A stretch of DNA of 61,142 bases. It comes from Nemertoderma westbladi (taxonomy: Eukaryota > Xenacoelomorpha > Nemertodermatida > Nemertodermatidae). The notes under the pieces were generated by a model. The model was given only the letters and a program-made list of their open reading frames with translations. It was not told where the DNA came from and made no database searches. The position numbers and the translations under genes were made by a program. This document shows, piece after piece, positions 1 through 11,334 of this stretch. The stretch is taken from contig JAUCBJ010002484.1 in assembly GCA_032718475.1 (NCBI GenBank), positions 1-61,142 on the forward strand, in the 5' to 3' direction. Numbering within the stretch: the first letter of the stretch is position 1; each line of letters opens with the position of its first letter.

Positions 1-110
1 CGTTCTTAGATGGTGAAGTCAAACTACAACTCATCAAGCAATCCAGAGAGAAAACATCGGAAAATAAGGTAAGTGAGAAACCCACTTCTAGGAGAAGAGT
101 AACACCGGTG

Positions 111-1378
111 CCTAAGGAGGTGAGGTCTCTATAGGGGTGCCGGTAACAGGCGGCGGCGGACTCGTGAGGGTCTGGGGGCACGTTAAATCGTTACTATAGT
201 GCAAGGGAGTTACTGAAGGCCCTCGTGTCTAGCGAACCATGAATCAACATGGTGCCGTGGTACCGTCTAGTCGGCCTGTTGCCGTACTGCCAGTCCTGTA
301 CACAGTAGGGGTGGTGGCATGGCGTGATCTGTGGTTTATGTGGTCTATGTGGTAGGTCTATGTGTGGTATGTATGAGTTGACCAGACTCTTTACTGTCTC
401 CAATCGGTTGCCAAAACGTGTCTTTTCCCAGGGTAGCACTATTGGAATGGAGGTGTTGCATCGGAATGGACAGGTTCCTGATGATTCTGTTGGTACTACT
501 ATTGGAATGGAGGTGGCACCCGGAATATCGGCTGCAAGGAGGGGTTGGTGTTGTAGTGTGGTCCGAGTGAATGATACTCTGGAATCTGTGGTTTGTGTGT
601 GTACGTGGTATACGTGAGTGTGTGTATGGCCACTGCGAGTGAGTGTGGGAAACCTTGCCGGTTGGTTCAGTCGCCGCCGGTTATTAGTAGGACCATATTT
701 TACTGCGCCCCAGCATACTTTGTGCACACAAAGTTATTTTACCCTGTCGGTAAAATAAAGTACTCTCGACTTTTATTAGTCGGTACAATTTTGTCCCCTC
801 TGATTTTGTCACCGATTTTGTCTTCCCCGATTATGTCCTCTGTGTGTGCGTGGTATGCGTCAGATTTTGTGTTTACCGTAGTGTACTTGATTTCGTGAAT
901 ATCTGTTGAGTACACGTGTACAGGACGGGTAAGTGGTTACTTGTTCCTAGCTTTCGAGCTAGTCAGTATTGTTTGTGGAACCGACTTCCCCTCAATACTG
1001 CCGGCGAGGCGGGTGAAAACGGTCAATATTCCACGTTGGGTAGCGCAAGCCCACATGGGACAAGACCGTCGGTTTGGCTCAAGGGTGACCTTGATGCTCG
1101 ATCGCTATCGACTGGTCCACCCGCCGGTTGACTCTCTGAGTTGGCTCAATGTACAGTCAGGCCACAGTAAGTTGACAGTGGGCGATCTTTGTAGTTTGGG
1201 TCGGCCACACACGACGAGCTGTGCCGGTGTGATCGGGGGATTGAAAAGTGAACCCGGGAAGCATCGGGCTACCCTCCGGCCCGGTCTGATAAAAACATCA
1301 GTCGGACTGGCCCCAAGGGTGGTGGGACAGCGTCCGCCTCGTGGGTGCGCCTCGGGGAGGAGCCCAGAAGGACGCAAG
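111..1378. mobile_element. 1.27-kb insertion of unknown type in the gag gene
   Basis: The minus-strand copy of the element reads continuously through this point. Here the gag sequence stops at about 110 (after CACCGGTG) and resumes at about 1379-1381. The insert is richer in GC than most of the window, holds two copies of a short ACTATTGGAATGGAGGTG motif (near 440 and 498) and several GATTTTGTC repeats (780-870). The ends are not TG...CA and I see no convincing target duplication; only a few bases (GGTG) recur at both junctions. A solo LTR or a non-autonomous transposon are both possible. The long reading frame that enters gag from inside the insert is fortuitous. Confidence 0.6.
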
Positions 1379-3058
1379 CGGTGTTACACTGACGACGGCG
1401 AAAGCCAAGTTTCCCAAGATGAAGACAGCGGGAAAGACACCGAAAGATCTTATTATATCGACAAAACCTCCAAGGACGTAAGTAAATACAAAGCTCGAAC
1501 CAACAATAGGAGAGAACAGGTTACTAAGAGCCCTCCTCAGTCTCCTAACCGAATGCGCGGGAGAAAGCCCGAAGAAAGAACGAGAGTGCAGAACGTTAAC
1601 CAAGTTAAGGTGAGTAACATCAAACCAAAATGTGCGCTGTGCGACGGGCCTCACCGTTTGAGTGCGTGTGCTGAATTTCTAAAGAAATCCCCTGTAGACA
1701 GACGTACAGTCCTGTGGAATAAGCGGCTATGCTATAATTGCCTCAGATCAGGACACCAACGGCGAACCTGTTACTCCGACGTAAAGTGTGCAAAGTGTGG
1801 CGCGAAACATCACATCTTGTTACACAGTGAGTTCGAACGAGACAACCCGAGTCAGGTAAGTGAGCCCGAATTACATGTCCAATTCAGTGATGTGAACGAC
1901 ACTGACCAAGGTTCTGAGTGGGAAGGATTCTATACAGACGAATTCTCCGATGCCAACGAATCCTGTTATCTAATAAATACCACAGTGTATCGAGCACTTA
2001 CGGATGAAAAGGACACTGACGAGTTTACTCCAACTCCTTTTGACAAACAACCATCTTGGAAAGTTCCAACTTCCAACATAGGAATAAGAGAATTTCCTGT
2101 AGTGCAAGTTCGAGTTCATGGTCCCAACAAGAGTTACATAGTGAACGCCCTACTTGACTCCGGCAGCACAGGAACATTCATCGATCAAGAACTAGCCGAA
2201 GATATCTTTGCTGGACAACCCAAGTTCCGGACTAAATTGAATATGTCAGGAATTATGCAGGTTTGGAAATCTACCCTAACGGCAGATTACTATGTAGGTG
2301 TGTTGTCCACCCCCCAGGATAAGTTAGGAACACAAGGTATAAGGTCAGTAAAAATGGTGGCTATAAAGAACTTTGCTACTACTCAAGCAGAACCTTATAA
2401 CTGGGACGAGGACGAGTGCATCCAACATCTTGAGATACCTCGATTCCAAACCGATTATCCTGGAGTGCAAATACTCATCGGCCAAAACGCGCATGAGGCG
2501 CTCGAGCCATTAGAGAAACGGCCTGCTCAACCACAGCCACTACAAACCTATGCGGTAAGAACTAGAGTAGGTTGGTACTTCACTGGCCCTTCCCGTAGAA
2601 CTCTCAAAGAGAGATTACCTCAACAACAGGTATACCAAGTAAAGGGGGAAGTGGAGAGCAGTGATGTGGACGATCCAACTGAGGGAACACCATACTCCTC
2701 AGATAATGACGATATTAACTCCAATGTAGATCAATGGAGACATTGCCTTGGGACGATTAATCCAGCCAACATCGCTTCCAGAGGAGCAACTCCCCAAGAA
2801 CTGATAGATACTCCAGGCTGGTTAGGTGGATCCGACTCCTTAAGTAAAGAAGAAGAAGAATGGCCTCCTCATCTTACCACGGCAGAGAGTAGACAGGCCA
2901 AGGGAGCGGAGAAACTAACACAAGAACTCAATCGCCCAGCTGGTCGTTTATGTTTACTGGAAAGAGACCGAAAACTGTCCGGAAACTATGGAAGGCAAGA
3001 TACTCTTCCTACGACCACTTCCCTAATCCGACAAATATCTAGGGACTCTATAACGTAA
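1379..3058 (+). pseudogene. BEL/Pao gag-protease 3' half (zinc knuckles, DUF1758 protease, pol linker remnant)
   Basis: The frame is open from the insertion junction to a TAA at 3056-3058. In order it holds a basic spacer, a Cys/His-rich nucleic-acid-binding region (about 1630-1830; CALCDGPH, CYNCLRSGH and CAKCGAKHH blocks) and a retropepsin-like domain of the DUF1758 type with the active-site motif LLDSGSTGTFID near 2152. Protease is followed within about 200 codons by INPANIASRGATPQE and GWLGG...EEWPPH (about 2757-2875). In BEL pol proteins that block normally lies between RNase H and integrase. About 600 residues of RT and RNase H are therefore missing with the frame kept. The 5' part is interrupted by the insertion, so this copy cannot make full gag. 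The closest relative is the ORF at 22703-26161. Confidence 0.85.
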
Positions 3059-4680
3059 TAACATATGGAGTGGGCGTGTGGCTATATCATTTTATATTTG
3101 TTTTTATTTTATATTTATGTATGTATTATTATGTAATTTTATTATAATCGTTTTCTTTAATTTTATTTAGTAAAATGTTATTTTAGAAAATTTAGTAAAT
3201 TAGTGCAATATATTAGTGTTTATTACGTACATAATTACTTATAATATATATTTAGTGCGACGGCGAGAAATAATTATTTTCTCTTCCCTTACTGTCCGTA
3301 TCATATTATAAATACGTGACTACAGTAAGATGAAATGTCTGTACTTCTTAAAGTACAATAAAGCCACTACTATATTTAAGTATTATTGGTAGGCAGAGTA
3401 TTAGGAATGCAAAGTTCAGATCCTCGTGTCTCGGCTAAACCAAGCTCTGGGTAGACCTTGGAAACGACTTGCCTCTTCACACTGACATTGCTTCGTGCGA
3501 TATTGCTCTTCTACCTTATAACAAATAATACATATAGTAGCGTGATGTCCCTCTAACAGTAGCGTCAATCGCAAATAAATCTGTTAAACTTTTGACCATC
3601 TGTAATTCTAGTCGATTAAGATATCGTGGCACCCACCGATATACTTGAAAGACAAATTCTAGAATCAGTGGTTAACGTCCCCAGACAAGTTCTGGAATAA
3701 ATTGGTGCCCATCCTAAATATTAATTTAATATTTGTTAAAATCTGTAAAATCCCGATCCTTTAAAATTTCTAGTCAATTAAGATATCGCAGTATTTACCG
3801 ATATTCTTAGAAGGACTATTTTACAGAATTAAGGATCCTGAGTCCCCAGATATGCTCTGGAATAAAATTTATGTCAATTTAATATCAAATAATAAAATTC
3901 ACGGGAATAAATTTAAATTCATATTCAAATGAATTTCATAAATTGTCATTTTGTACAATTTATAACATTCCCAAAATTCCAGTAATTAATAGATCATGGG
4001 AGCGGAGATTCATATTGAGTGTACTAGAGTGTGAGAATCTCCAACATATAGTCAATAGCCGATAAAATTTATAAAATCATGCATAAAGAGGATATTGACA
4101 ATTAAAGAATTACTATTAAATAACATCCCAGATCTGTATGCATGAGGATTGCCCTAATTCTACCGCTAGTTTTCCATAATGTCACCATGGCAACACCCAC
4201 GCTAGAATTAGAAACAAGTTAAAGGAACAATAAAAGCTTGCCCCATTGCGTAGCATAAGAGTATACATAGCGCGCTATTAGTATCCAAGGATACATAGTA
4301 ATAACGTGACATTCTGGAAGACACTGACTAACGGACAAATGGCATGCATGTGTGCAGTAAGTAATGATTGTATGGAATTTGTGCGTTTATAGGTGAATGT
4401 TACTACTAAAGTGTGTTTACAGTAGCTAATCGCAATTGTAAAATAGCCCTAACTCTACCGAGATAACCTCAAGTGGATTCAAGCCTTTGGGACGGACAGT
4501 GGTGGGACTTGTGCCGGTTATCGTTGTCGTGCTGTTGCTACATGTTGGCGTAAACACTGCGACAGCGGTACATCGGCGCTGAGAAACCCACTGTCCGGGG
4601 GCAAAAAGCCTAGTAGGCAGCGACGCCCGCTTGCCTAAAATATTAATTTATATTGATATTAACAAACTCAGATAGCAGAT
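3059..4680 (+). other. non-coding spacer between gag-protease and cargo ORF, with paired hairpin repeats
   Basis: No ORF of note lies here. The spacer is shared with the other copy (about 21085-22702, inverted). Two imperfect repeats, about 3605-3710 and 3768-3880, each carry ATTAAGATATCG, ACCGATAT and a small stem-loop CCAGA-5 nt-TCTGG followed by AATAAA. Just before the cargo ATG there is a pyrimidine-poor but plausible splice acceptor (AACAAACTCAG, ending near 4671). The cargo could thus be expressed from a spliced RNA, as env genes are in retroviruses; that is inference. Confidence 0.55.
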
Positions 4681-6633
4681 ATGACGGAATTGATAGAAGA
4701 TGACCTTGGTATTAGAGAGCGATATACTCTACCTTTACAAGCGTTTGTGGATAGCTTGATACGCGGTGAAGCCGATCCGACTATTACGGAGGACGATGGT
4801 CGTTATATCGAACCGCCGATGTCCCAGGAACAACTTACGCGTGAAGCGGACTATAGAAAATTCACCGCTCGCTATACGAATCGCAATGGTACGTATATGG
4901 ACTTCTTAACTACCGGCCATCCCACCGATTTACATGATACTGATGATGTAGACACCGAAAGGGAAATGGTTTTATTTAAATATCATTCTCAGCGGAATCG
5001 TAATGATAAACCGAGAATAGAACACGAGAACTCTATTCGCAACCTACTCGACAGAGAAAACGTTGAAGAACCCGATAAGCGTATCAACTTCAACGACTAC
5101 GTGGAATTTTTGCGGGAAACCTATCTCAATATTGCCAGTCAACAGAACCTAGAGACTCGATATCCTCAAGGTATACATCACGATCCCATGGTAGAACTCA
5201 AACGACTCTATTTCACCATGATGTATCTTACCGCAGATCGTCCACTGCCTGTTGTCCCGGACAGTTTTGAACAAATGGAAGAGTATTGCAAAACTGGCGA
5301 ACGATCACCCGCGTTTCCTCTGCAGGACGTACGTCTTTGGTATTATTGTGACTCATGTCCTAGACCTAACCAGCAAACGGAAAGACATAAACATCCGCGG
5401 AGACGTTGTGCTAAACACAGTTTTACGCGTTATACTTACGGGAGTTTCGAGCGAAACCTGTTCGACGTATCACCTACGATCGCCCGTCTAAAACGATCGC
5501 TAAATAAACCCATGATCAGAGTTCCGGAATACTCGGTCAGACCTCCCCATTTCCCCGTGAGACCTCAAACTCTTGATCCTAACAGTCTCACTGATCCTCC
5601 CGAGTTATACTCACTGTTCAAGGATTTGGTGTTGCCCGAGCAGTTAATCGGTGGTGTTCCTGAGGTAGGTTCGTTGGATATTCGACCATCCTATTTGACC
5701 GGATTGGGACGCGGACATCTAACATCGCCATTTAATCCTTACAACCGGCCAGGATTAACTCCGATACAACCTGCCACGGAAGTCGAGGAGAGTGTCATCA
5801 GAAACGCTCTAGACGCCATCCGACAGAAAATCGGAAAGGGAACCCAGGATTTTCTAGAGAAACGTAAATTACAGCAGCAGGTCCAATCGGTGAAAGAGCT
5901 AGCCTTGCCGCAGTTTGATAGAGAAATCCAAAACCTCGAAGAGGACATCGAGCTTGGACGTACGTATTCTCTACAGGAGTTTCTGGAAGAACGCTTACAG
6001 AAACAGGCGGAGGAGAATCAAATGGAGGAGAGGCATACGGAAATGGATGAGAGAGAAGAAGCCGCTTTAGCCCAACCCGAAACTCAGATACTCATAACCG
6101 ATCTCTACTCTAAAACCGTCCGTCATCCCTCGATGGTTCCGCATTTCGGAGACAAACTTTTCGCAAAGATACAACCCCAACCGGTTGATATCAGCATAAG
6201 ATCGCAAAATCTTATCGCTGACGCTCCTATGTTACAGCGTCCGCCAATCGAGGCCGCTCGAGTTGACGGTATACTCGTTGAACCTCCGGACAATCGAGCG
6301 GATCTTGTCCGTCGTATGGTACACGATGTCAACATACGCGCTAGACCTTTACAGAACTCTTTTTATGGAATTAAAGATCACCCTTATTATGTTAATCTGA
6401 CTCAATATTATATGGTAAAACCGGATATACCGATCGCAATCCCATACCTTCTGATGCAATCATATTGCACCCTTCACCCAGGAGTTATAGCCCTCCTCGT
6501 AAAGTGGCTCGCCCCAAAGAGAAAAGGACTCTTGCTAGCTTTAAAAAACTGCGTAAACGCCGTCCGCGCAAGAAAGACTAACTGTTTAGAGTATTTTTAT
6601 ATTTTAGAAACTGTGATTTTGTATATTTTATAG
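4681..6633 (+). CDS. cargo ORF A of the BEL element, unrecognised protein with out-of-frame tail
   Basis: This is an uninterrupted 650-codon ORF sitting where env genes lie in some LTR elements. I do not recognise the protein. Visible features are an acidic N-terminus, a possible zinc site C223-x2-C226...C243-x2-H246, a Pro-rich middle (about residues 275-320), and a charged, probably helical or coiled-coil region (about 375-470, rich in Glu, Gln, Lys, Arg). There is no signal peptide or obvious membrane anchor, which argues against a classical envelope. The first ~120 codons also occur, frameshifted, in the other copy (20785-21084). From about 6419 the DNA is shared with ORF B of that copy but read in another frame, so the last ~70 residues here are not the original C-terminus. 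Codons 121-579 are unique to this copy. Confidence 0.6.
   Translation: MTELIEDDLGIRERYTLPLQAFVDSLIRGEADPTITEDDGRYIEPPMSQEQLTREADYRKFTARYTNRNGTYMDFLTTGHPTDLHDTDDVDTEREMVLFKYHSQRNRNDKPRIEHENSIRNLLDRENVEEPDKRINFNDYVEFLRETYLNIASQQNLETRYPQGIHHDPMVELKRLYFTMMYLTADRPLPVVPDSFEQMEEYCKTGERSPAFPLQDVRLWYYCDSCPRPNQQTERHKHPRRRCAKHSFTRYTYGSFERNLFDVSPTIARLKRSLNKPMIRVPEYSVRPPHFPVRPQTLDPNSLTDPPELYSLFKDLVLPEQLIGGVPEVGSLDIRPSYLTGLGRGHLTSPFNPYNRPGLTPIQPATEVEESVIRNALDAIRQKIGKGTQDFLEKRKLQQQVQSVKELALPQFDREIQNLEEDIELGRTYSLQEFLEERLQKQAEENQMEERHTEMDEREEAALAQPETQILITDLYSKTVRHPSMVPHFGDKLFAKIQPQPVDISIRSQNLIADAPMLQRPPIEAARVDGILVEPPDNRADLVRRMVHDVNIRARPLQNSFYGIKDHPYYVNLTQYYMVKPDIPIAIPYLLMQSYCTLHPGVIALLVKWLAPKRKGLLLALKNCVNAVRARKTNCLEYFYILETVILYIL
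6420..6581 (+). pseudogene. orphan 3' end of ORF B (basic C-terminus) overlapping ORF A in another frame
   Basis: Read one frame away from ORF A, this stretch encodes the same C-terminus as ORF B at 19635-20528, ending LRKRRPRKKD and TAA (about 6579-6581). The 5' part of ORF B is missing in this copy. It shows that the ancestor or a sister element carried ORF B here and that a deletion or template switch joined ORF A to its tail. Confidence 0.75.
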
Positions 6634-6659
6634 ACTTAAATCCCATTTTCTGGGAGCGG

Positions 6660-7900
6660 TGTAAAAGCTTCTGTGGGATATAACTGGCCCCTTTTGCTTC
6701 GCAATCCAGTTTCCCCACAGGCGCTGGAATACTCTAAAAAGGTTCTCTAACTGTATATATATTCCCCTCGCCCGCAAGGTACCTTTACAGGTGTTTTAAC
6801 GGACATAAAAATCATTCTGCTATATACGTGTTTTGGCGGACATGGTAAGGCAAAAAACCTGTAATGCACCAACTACCTTTCACAGCTTAGCCGTGATGAT
6901 TCATATTACGACATCTAACAGCTGGTTGCTGACATGGAAACAGCCATTGGACGCACGGTTCTTTGTTTGGCTTGAGCCAATCGGAGCGATTTTTCCTGTC
7001 GACGTGTAGCTTTTCAGTCGATCATAAGGAGAGTGTTCAGTCTTACTGTTTTTTCTTGATACTTTGTTGTTATTGCTGTCTAAGCCAGAAACACCGGCCT
7101 TTTAGTAAGAACTATAGTAAACTGCTTGAATTATCGAAAGTATAAACTGTTACCTAACTTAACACTAATTACCTTATACATACTCACTTAATTTAATTGC
7201 ATTAATCATATTGTTTTTACTGTTATTTTACCGTCAGTTATTAATTGTACCTATTTGTTGATGGAAATATTGCTATTTGGATAATACGGATAAATCACCC
7301 AATTCCCAATTTTCTTGATAACACTACAGGTTAGAGAGACCGGCTATACATAACAATTGCGATTTATATTAATGTGGTGTGTATTGAATCCAATGTTATT
7401 TAGCAGACCCTACGTGAGTCAATTACTGCTCTCTTTATGTGTGATCAAATGTACTGACTGTCGGCAGAATAGTGTGTATGATTGTGATTGGTAACAAAGT
7501 ATTTCCTAAAGAATACGCTTTATACTTTAATCATAAGCAGTATCGTTGCGTTTAGTATAAGTCTTAGTTCTGTTTAAATAGATAAAGCGCCACGTCCTAA
7601 AGGAACTGTTAATATTTCCCGAAAGCCAATAATATCTGTCAGAGATTAATTATTAACGATCTATCGAATAATACATTAGGTATACACTGCAACCTTACAC
7701 TGTAATAATACAATTCAAGCATCCGAATTCAGTCTCCCGGGTGTAGATCCATCGGGTGAATGATCGCGCATGGGCTGACTTCGGCTAATGTTTTGCGTAT
7801 TAGCATAAATTATTGTCGTATGCTAAAGTGGTTTTAATTAACTAAAAGACATATAAATTTTGGCAGGTTAAACTGCTAAAGGTCTTCAAAAGCGCGAACA
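6660..7900 (+). repeat. 3' LTR of the plus-strand BEL element
   Basis: The 1241-bp repeat starts TGTAAAAGCTTCTGTGG and ends GCGCGAACA, with TG...CA termini, and is preceded by a purine-rich tract (CTGGGAGCGG). It matches, inverted and with scattered differences including small indels, the two 1231-bp LTRs at 18326-19556 and 28432-29662. A TATATATAT box lies about 95 bp in (near 6754) and is a candidate promoter element. Short ORFs inside are shadows. Confidence 0.9.
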
Positions 7901-8487
7901 AGCGCCTACTGGAGAAGACTGGGGGGTCAACGACCTCCGCCGCGTTTCAGGAGGGGCTCCTTGAACTCCGAAACAGCCCCAGGGAGAGTGGCTTCTCCCC
8001 AGCGGACATCATGTTCGGCCATCCTATGAGGTCGCGCGTTCCGGCCCACCACAGCGCCTTCGCTCGGACACTCCAGGAGACCCGGACGGAGCTAGACCGA
8101 GTGGCGCCGGCATTAAAATCAACCAGGACCGCCCAATATAACCGCGGAGCGAAGGCCCTGGAACCACTCGCGGTGGGCACCAGGGTCCGGGTTCAACACC
8201 CGACCAATAAACGGTGGGAGTGCACCGGCACCATCGTTGAGTCCGGTAAACACCAGAAGTATACTGTCCGGATGCCTTCCGGACGCACACTCATCCGGAA
8301 CCGACGCCTACTTATTCCGGACACCGCCCTCCAGGAGACACCCACGGGCCTACCAACCCCGGACGCGATACCCACAGCCCCCAAACTCGTACGCTGGCGT
8401 GAACCCATCATCGAAACTCAACAATTTGAGAAACTTTCAGTTTCCAAACACCCGAGGCGGGTACATCAGCCACCCGACCGACTCTGA
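7901..8487 (+). pseudogene. Ty3/gypsy pol 3' end (integrase C-terminal part), 5' truncated by the BEL insertion
   Basis: In the frame from 7903 the sequence reads LLEKTGGSTTSAAFQEGLLE, then NSPRESGFSPADIMFGHPMR, typical of the end of a Ty3/gypsy integrase core (the SPAD...FGHP..R block). A small C-terminal domain with strand-like WECTGTIVES and YTVRMPSGRT segments follows, ending at TGA 8485-8487. The core D,D,E residues lie upstream, beyond the inserted element and the window edge. The remaining frame has no stop, so the host copy was probably intact until the insertion. Confidence 0.85.
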
Positions 8488-8553
8488 CATCTGAGTAAGA
8501 ACGAATTTTAGCTCGGCACCGCCTCAGGCGGCTAACCCGAGCTCGAAAGGGGG

Positions 8554-8869
8554 TGTGGCAATAGCGACTATGGTACCAGTACCGGCACTATATACTTTCA
8601 CTTTGATGACGACCGAGAGTCTGTCTGTGTCTGTCATATCATCTGTAGATACTTAGGCTATCAGTACCGACTGTCCTGTCTACCGGTACTATGTTTGGGC
8701 CTAGATCCGTGTAGCCCAGTAGGCTACCTTTATTCGATATATGCATTATACTGTTATATGTTATTATACTTATCTGCTCCGGCATATGTTCCGATTTTAC
8801 AACATTGCCTGCACGGCGTCCCGATAACGCGATAACTGGTATGCGGGACCGAGAGTAGATTCCCCCACA
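8554..8869 (+). repeat. Ty3/gypsy 3' LTR
   Basis: A 316-bp segment begins TGTGGCAATAG and ends CCCCCACA, so the tips form a short inverted repeat TGTGG/CCACA. It is preceded by a polypurine tract (GAAAGGGGG, 8545-8553), as expected for a 3' LTR 66 bp after the pol stop. The partner LTR is outside the window, so the boundaries rest on the tips alone. Confidence 0.7.
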
Positions 8870-11217
8870 TACACCTTTGAATACTTTCTAATGCTTTTTT
8901 ACAACTATAGATAATACCCAAGTCATGACTGAGATTTTTACCAATCCATCAGTCCATTGGGACTTACACATAACTAAACAGCTGTGATGAAATGGTACTT
9001 CCTAATGTGGTTCCTTTTATATGTATTCCATTATTGGGAGCCATAAGGGTGAGCGAGGAGGATTCGCATGGGGGGTGGAAAATCTCCTTTACAGCGGGAC
9101 AATTATTGTTAATGATAAAATAAATACAATAAAACACAATATGCAGTGCTTCGCATGAAATACGTATTATTTATCTACATTTATACGATGAATTAATTAA
9201 TTTTATTTGCCTACCGGTAACCTAAATAATACACAATTCACTCTACTAAGGTGCGTCAAATTCGAAGTGTGAAATTATTCATCAGCACTCACCCATATAT
9301 ACTGACCGGTAAACAAAACTAAAACATATTTTAATTCAGTTAGTTATAAAACTTATAAAACTATAACTACGTTATTACGATATGACCCGTAATACTGTCG
9401 TGCAGTATAGCAGTTGTGACGTTTTCTGTCGGACCCATATTTTTCAACAAATATTTATAGTATCGCTTGAAATTTGAAACACAAATAGTTCAAACTTACC
9501 GTCGATAACCACAAGAAGCCAGAATTTTCAAATTTGCTTTTATACACTGCCTTTGGTTCTTGTACCGTTAGTGCAGCATACTTGCACCTTTCTTATCGCG
9601 GCCATTCTTCATATTGCAGGATTACCTTACAGTTGTAGTAGTTTAGTTATTTATGTTACTTTCTTTTTTGTAAAAGAAATACTGTAGTTCAGTATCAGTA
9701 GTTATTACAAAGCTTATTGGGTCTAAATAATTCTGGCTCCATGTGGCGATTATTGATTAATTACAAATGTGACTGACCGAAAATTGAATTAGTTAACAGC
9801 GTTCATCGCAATAAGTAAATGGCAAGCCAAATTTTCAAATAAATTTTTGGGTAGAGTTCATCCATCATGTGCATTACCATAAAAAAATACTTGGCGTAAT
9901 GTTTGTTAAAAATTATTAGATGTTTTGTAAACGTGACTGACGGAAGGCAATTAGGACCACATTTTGATGACATATTTTTGACATTGCAAAGTTCATTTTG
10001 TTATTCTATGATATTTTTAGCTTCAGGCAGCCAAAAACTTCAGTAATTAATAGGCACATTAATTACTCTATAGCTACAAAACGTGACTGACGGGACAAAA
10101 TGGAACCATCAAACATTAATTCCTAGCAGAAACATTCCGAAGTAATTTTAACTTTTTATAGTCAGATATTTATTGTTTATAGACAATATTTGTGATATAA
10201 TATATATATTTTGTTTATTTTTCTTAATTATTATTAGTTATTTTATTTACTCTAATAATTATATAGTGTTTATTAATCCCAGCTAGCAATTTGTAAATTA
10301 ATTAACTTGATGCTATTAATCAATTAGAATTTTATTTTTTAATATTTTCAATTCAATGCACAGATTGAAATATTTTCTGGCCAATGTTCAAAAATTACCA
10401 ATATTCATAGTTTTTGTTTTGCTAATAAAGCTGGAAATTCCGTCAGTCACAGAAAGTTTAGTTATTCTGATACAGAATTAATTTCTTTCAAACTTTATTA
10501 TCCATCATGACCAAAATTCATTCTATGAGCAATATTAACACTATTAGATAAAGGCAATGCCTAAAATTCACCAATAATGCTAAATTCCGTATGTCACATG
10601 TCACTGACGGAATTCTTTAGTTAGCTCTTAAATTAGGTAGGTATTGTTTTTATCTGATCGTTTTAATATTACTCACGTATTTTGGTCATGAGATTATCTG
10701 AATTTGTGGAGAAGAAAGATTGCCAGAAAGCCTTTCTATTTCAGAATAACTTAACTTTAGTATTATTTTATGTGACTGACTGAATTTTCAGCAGTGGTGA
10801 GCAAAACATTTGTTTCTGTCGGAAGGCTTATTGAAATCCAATAAATATTTTTGTGAAATAGTTTATTGAAGTGGTGGTTCCAAAATATACTTGCATTAGC
10901 ATGATAATATATTATAGTATAATAAATTTAAATCAATATGAAAAATGCTAATTATTATCACAATTATGTCATCAATTTTCCGGAGACTTTACAACCCAGT
11001 ATTTTTTTTCTAAGTAATCAAATATTCATATCATATATTCATCCATATATCTATATCCTACACTTCAGCACTTTGGATACCGTACTTTTAGGATATGGAA
11101 ACCATTTTTGGTGATATGGATGTTAATTTTTTTATGTTAAGTGTGACCCTTTTTCAATAATCGCCATGTTGACATCGACGGTGAGTTGAACTAGGTGGGT
11201 TTCAAATTTCAAGCAAA
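8870..11217. other. gene-free AT-rich stretch with dispersed GTGACTGACGG motif
   Basis: No ORF is supported. The motif GTGACTGACGG or close variants occur near 9769, 9933, 10083, 10440 (reverse), 10600 and 10772. The spacing is irregular. This may be the remains of a DNA transposon with subterminal repeats, but no terminal inverted repeats were found. Confidence 0.4.
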
Positions 11218-11238
11218 ATGTTAAAGATCTGTAGAAAA

Positions 11239-11267
11239 TTTTTTTTTTTTGGGGGGGGGGGGGGGGG
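11239..11267. repeat. T-tract joined to a G-tract of about 17 bases
   Basis: A run of T is followed directly by a run of about 17 G, about 70 bp beyond the stop codon of the NDUFB6 gene. Homopolymers of this kind also mark 16501-16513, 35580-35592 and 57706-57762, and are slippage-prone. Confidence 0.8.
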
Positions 11268-11334
11268 TCCATTCCGTGTCACCAATATTACGAATCACGG
11301 TGTAAATAGTATAGGTTCAGGTCTCGTTGTTGGA

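Larger units (their letters stand above)
1..7900 (+). mobile_element. BEL/Pao-type LTR retrotransposon, plus-strand copy, 5' part cut by window edge
   Basis: The segment matches the minus-strand element at 18326-29662 from mid-gag to the end of the 3' LTR, in inverted orientation. The order is gag end, zinc knuckles, aspartic protease, a remnant of the linker between RNase H and integrase, 1.6 kb of non-coding DNA, a cargo ORF and the 3' LTR. The 5' LTR and first part of gag lie beyond the window edge. Reverse transcriptase, RNase H and integrase are absent, so this is a non-autonomous element. The 3' LTR ends exactly where Ty3/gypsy integrase coding sequence begins, so the element has landed in a gypsy copy. 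This copy also has a 1.27-kb insertion in gag, which the other copy lacks. Confidence 0.85.

Noticed and set aside
941-1380. N-terminal extension of the plus-strand gag ORF
   Set aside because: This part lies in the 1.27-kb insert, starts without ATG and has no counterpart in the intact gag of the other copy.
106-1383. 5-bp target duplication CGGTG around the gag insert
   Set aside because: CGGTG occurs at both edges, but comparison with the uninterrupted copy shows that the right edge does not keep the extra bases a true duplication would leave.
5739-6335. Minus-strand ORFs across cargo ORF A
   Set aside because: Short antisense readings of the longer plus ORF, with low-complexity composition.
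4681-6633. Envelope glycoprotein
   Set aside because: The position is that of env, but there is no signal peptide, furin-type site, fusion peptide or membrane anchor. I therefore leave the function open.
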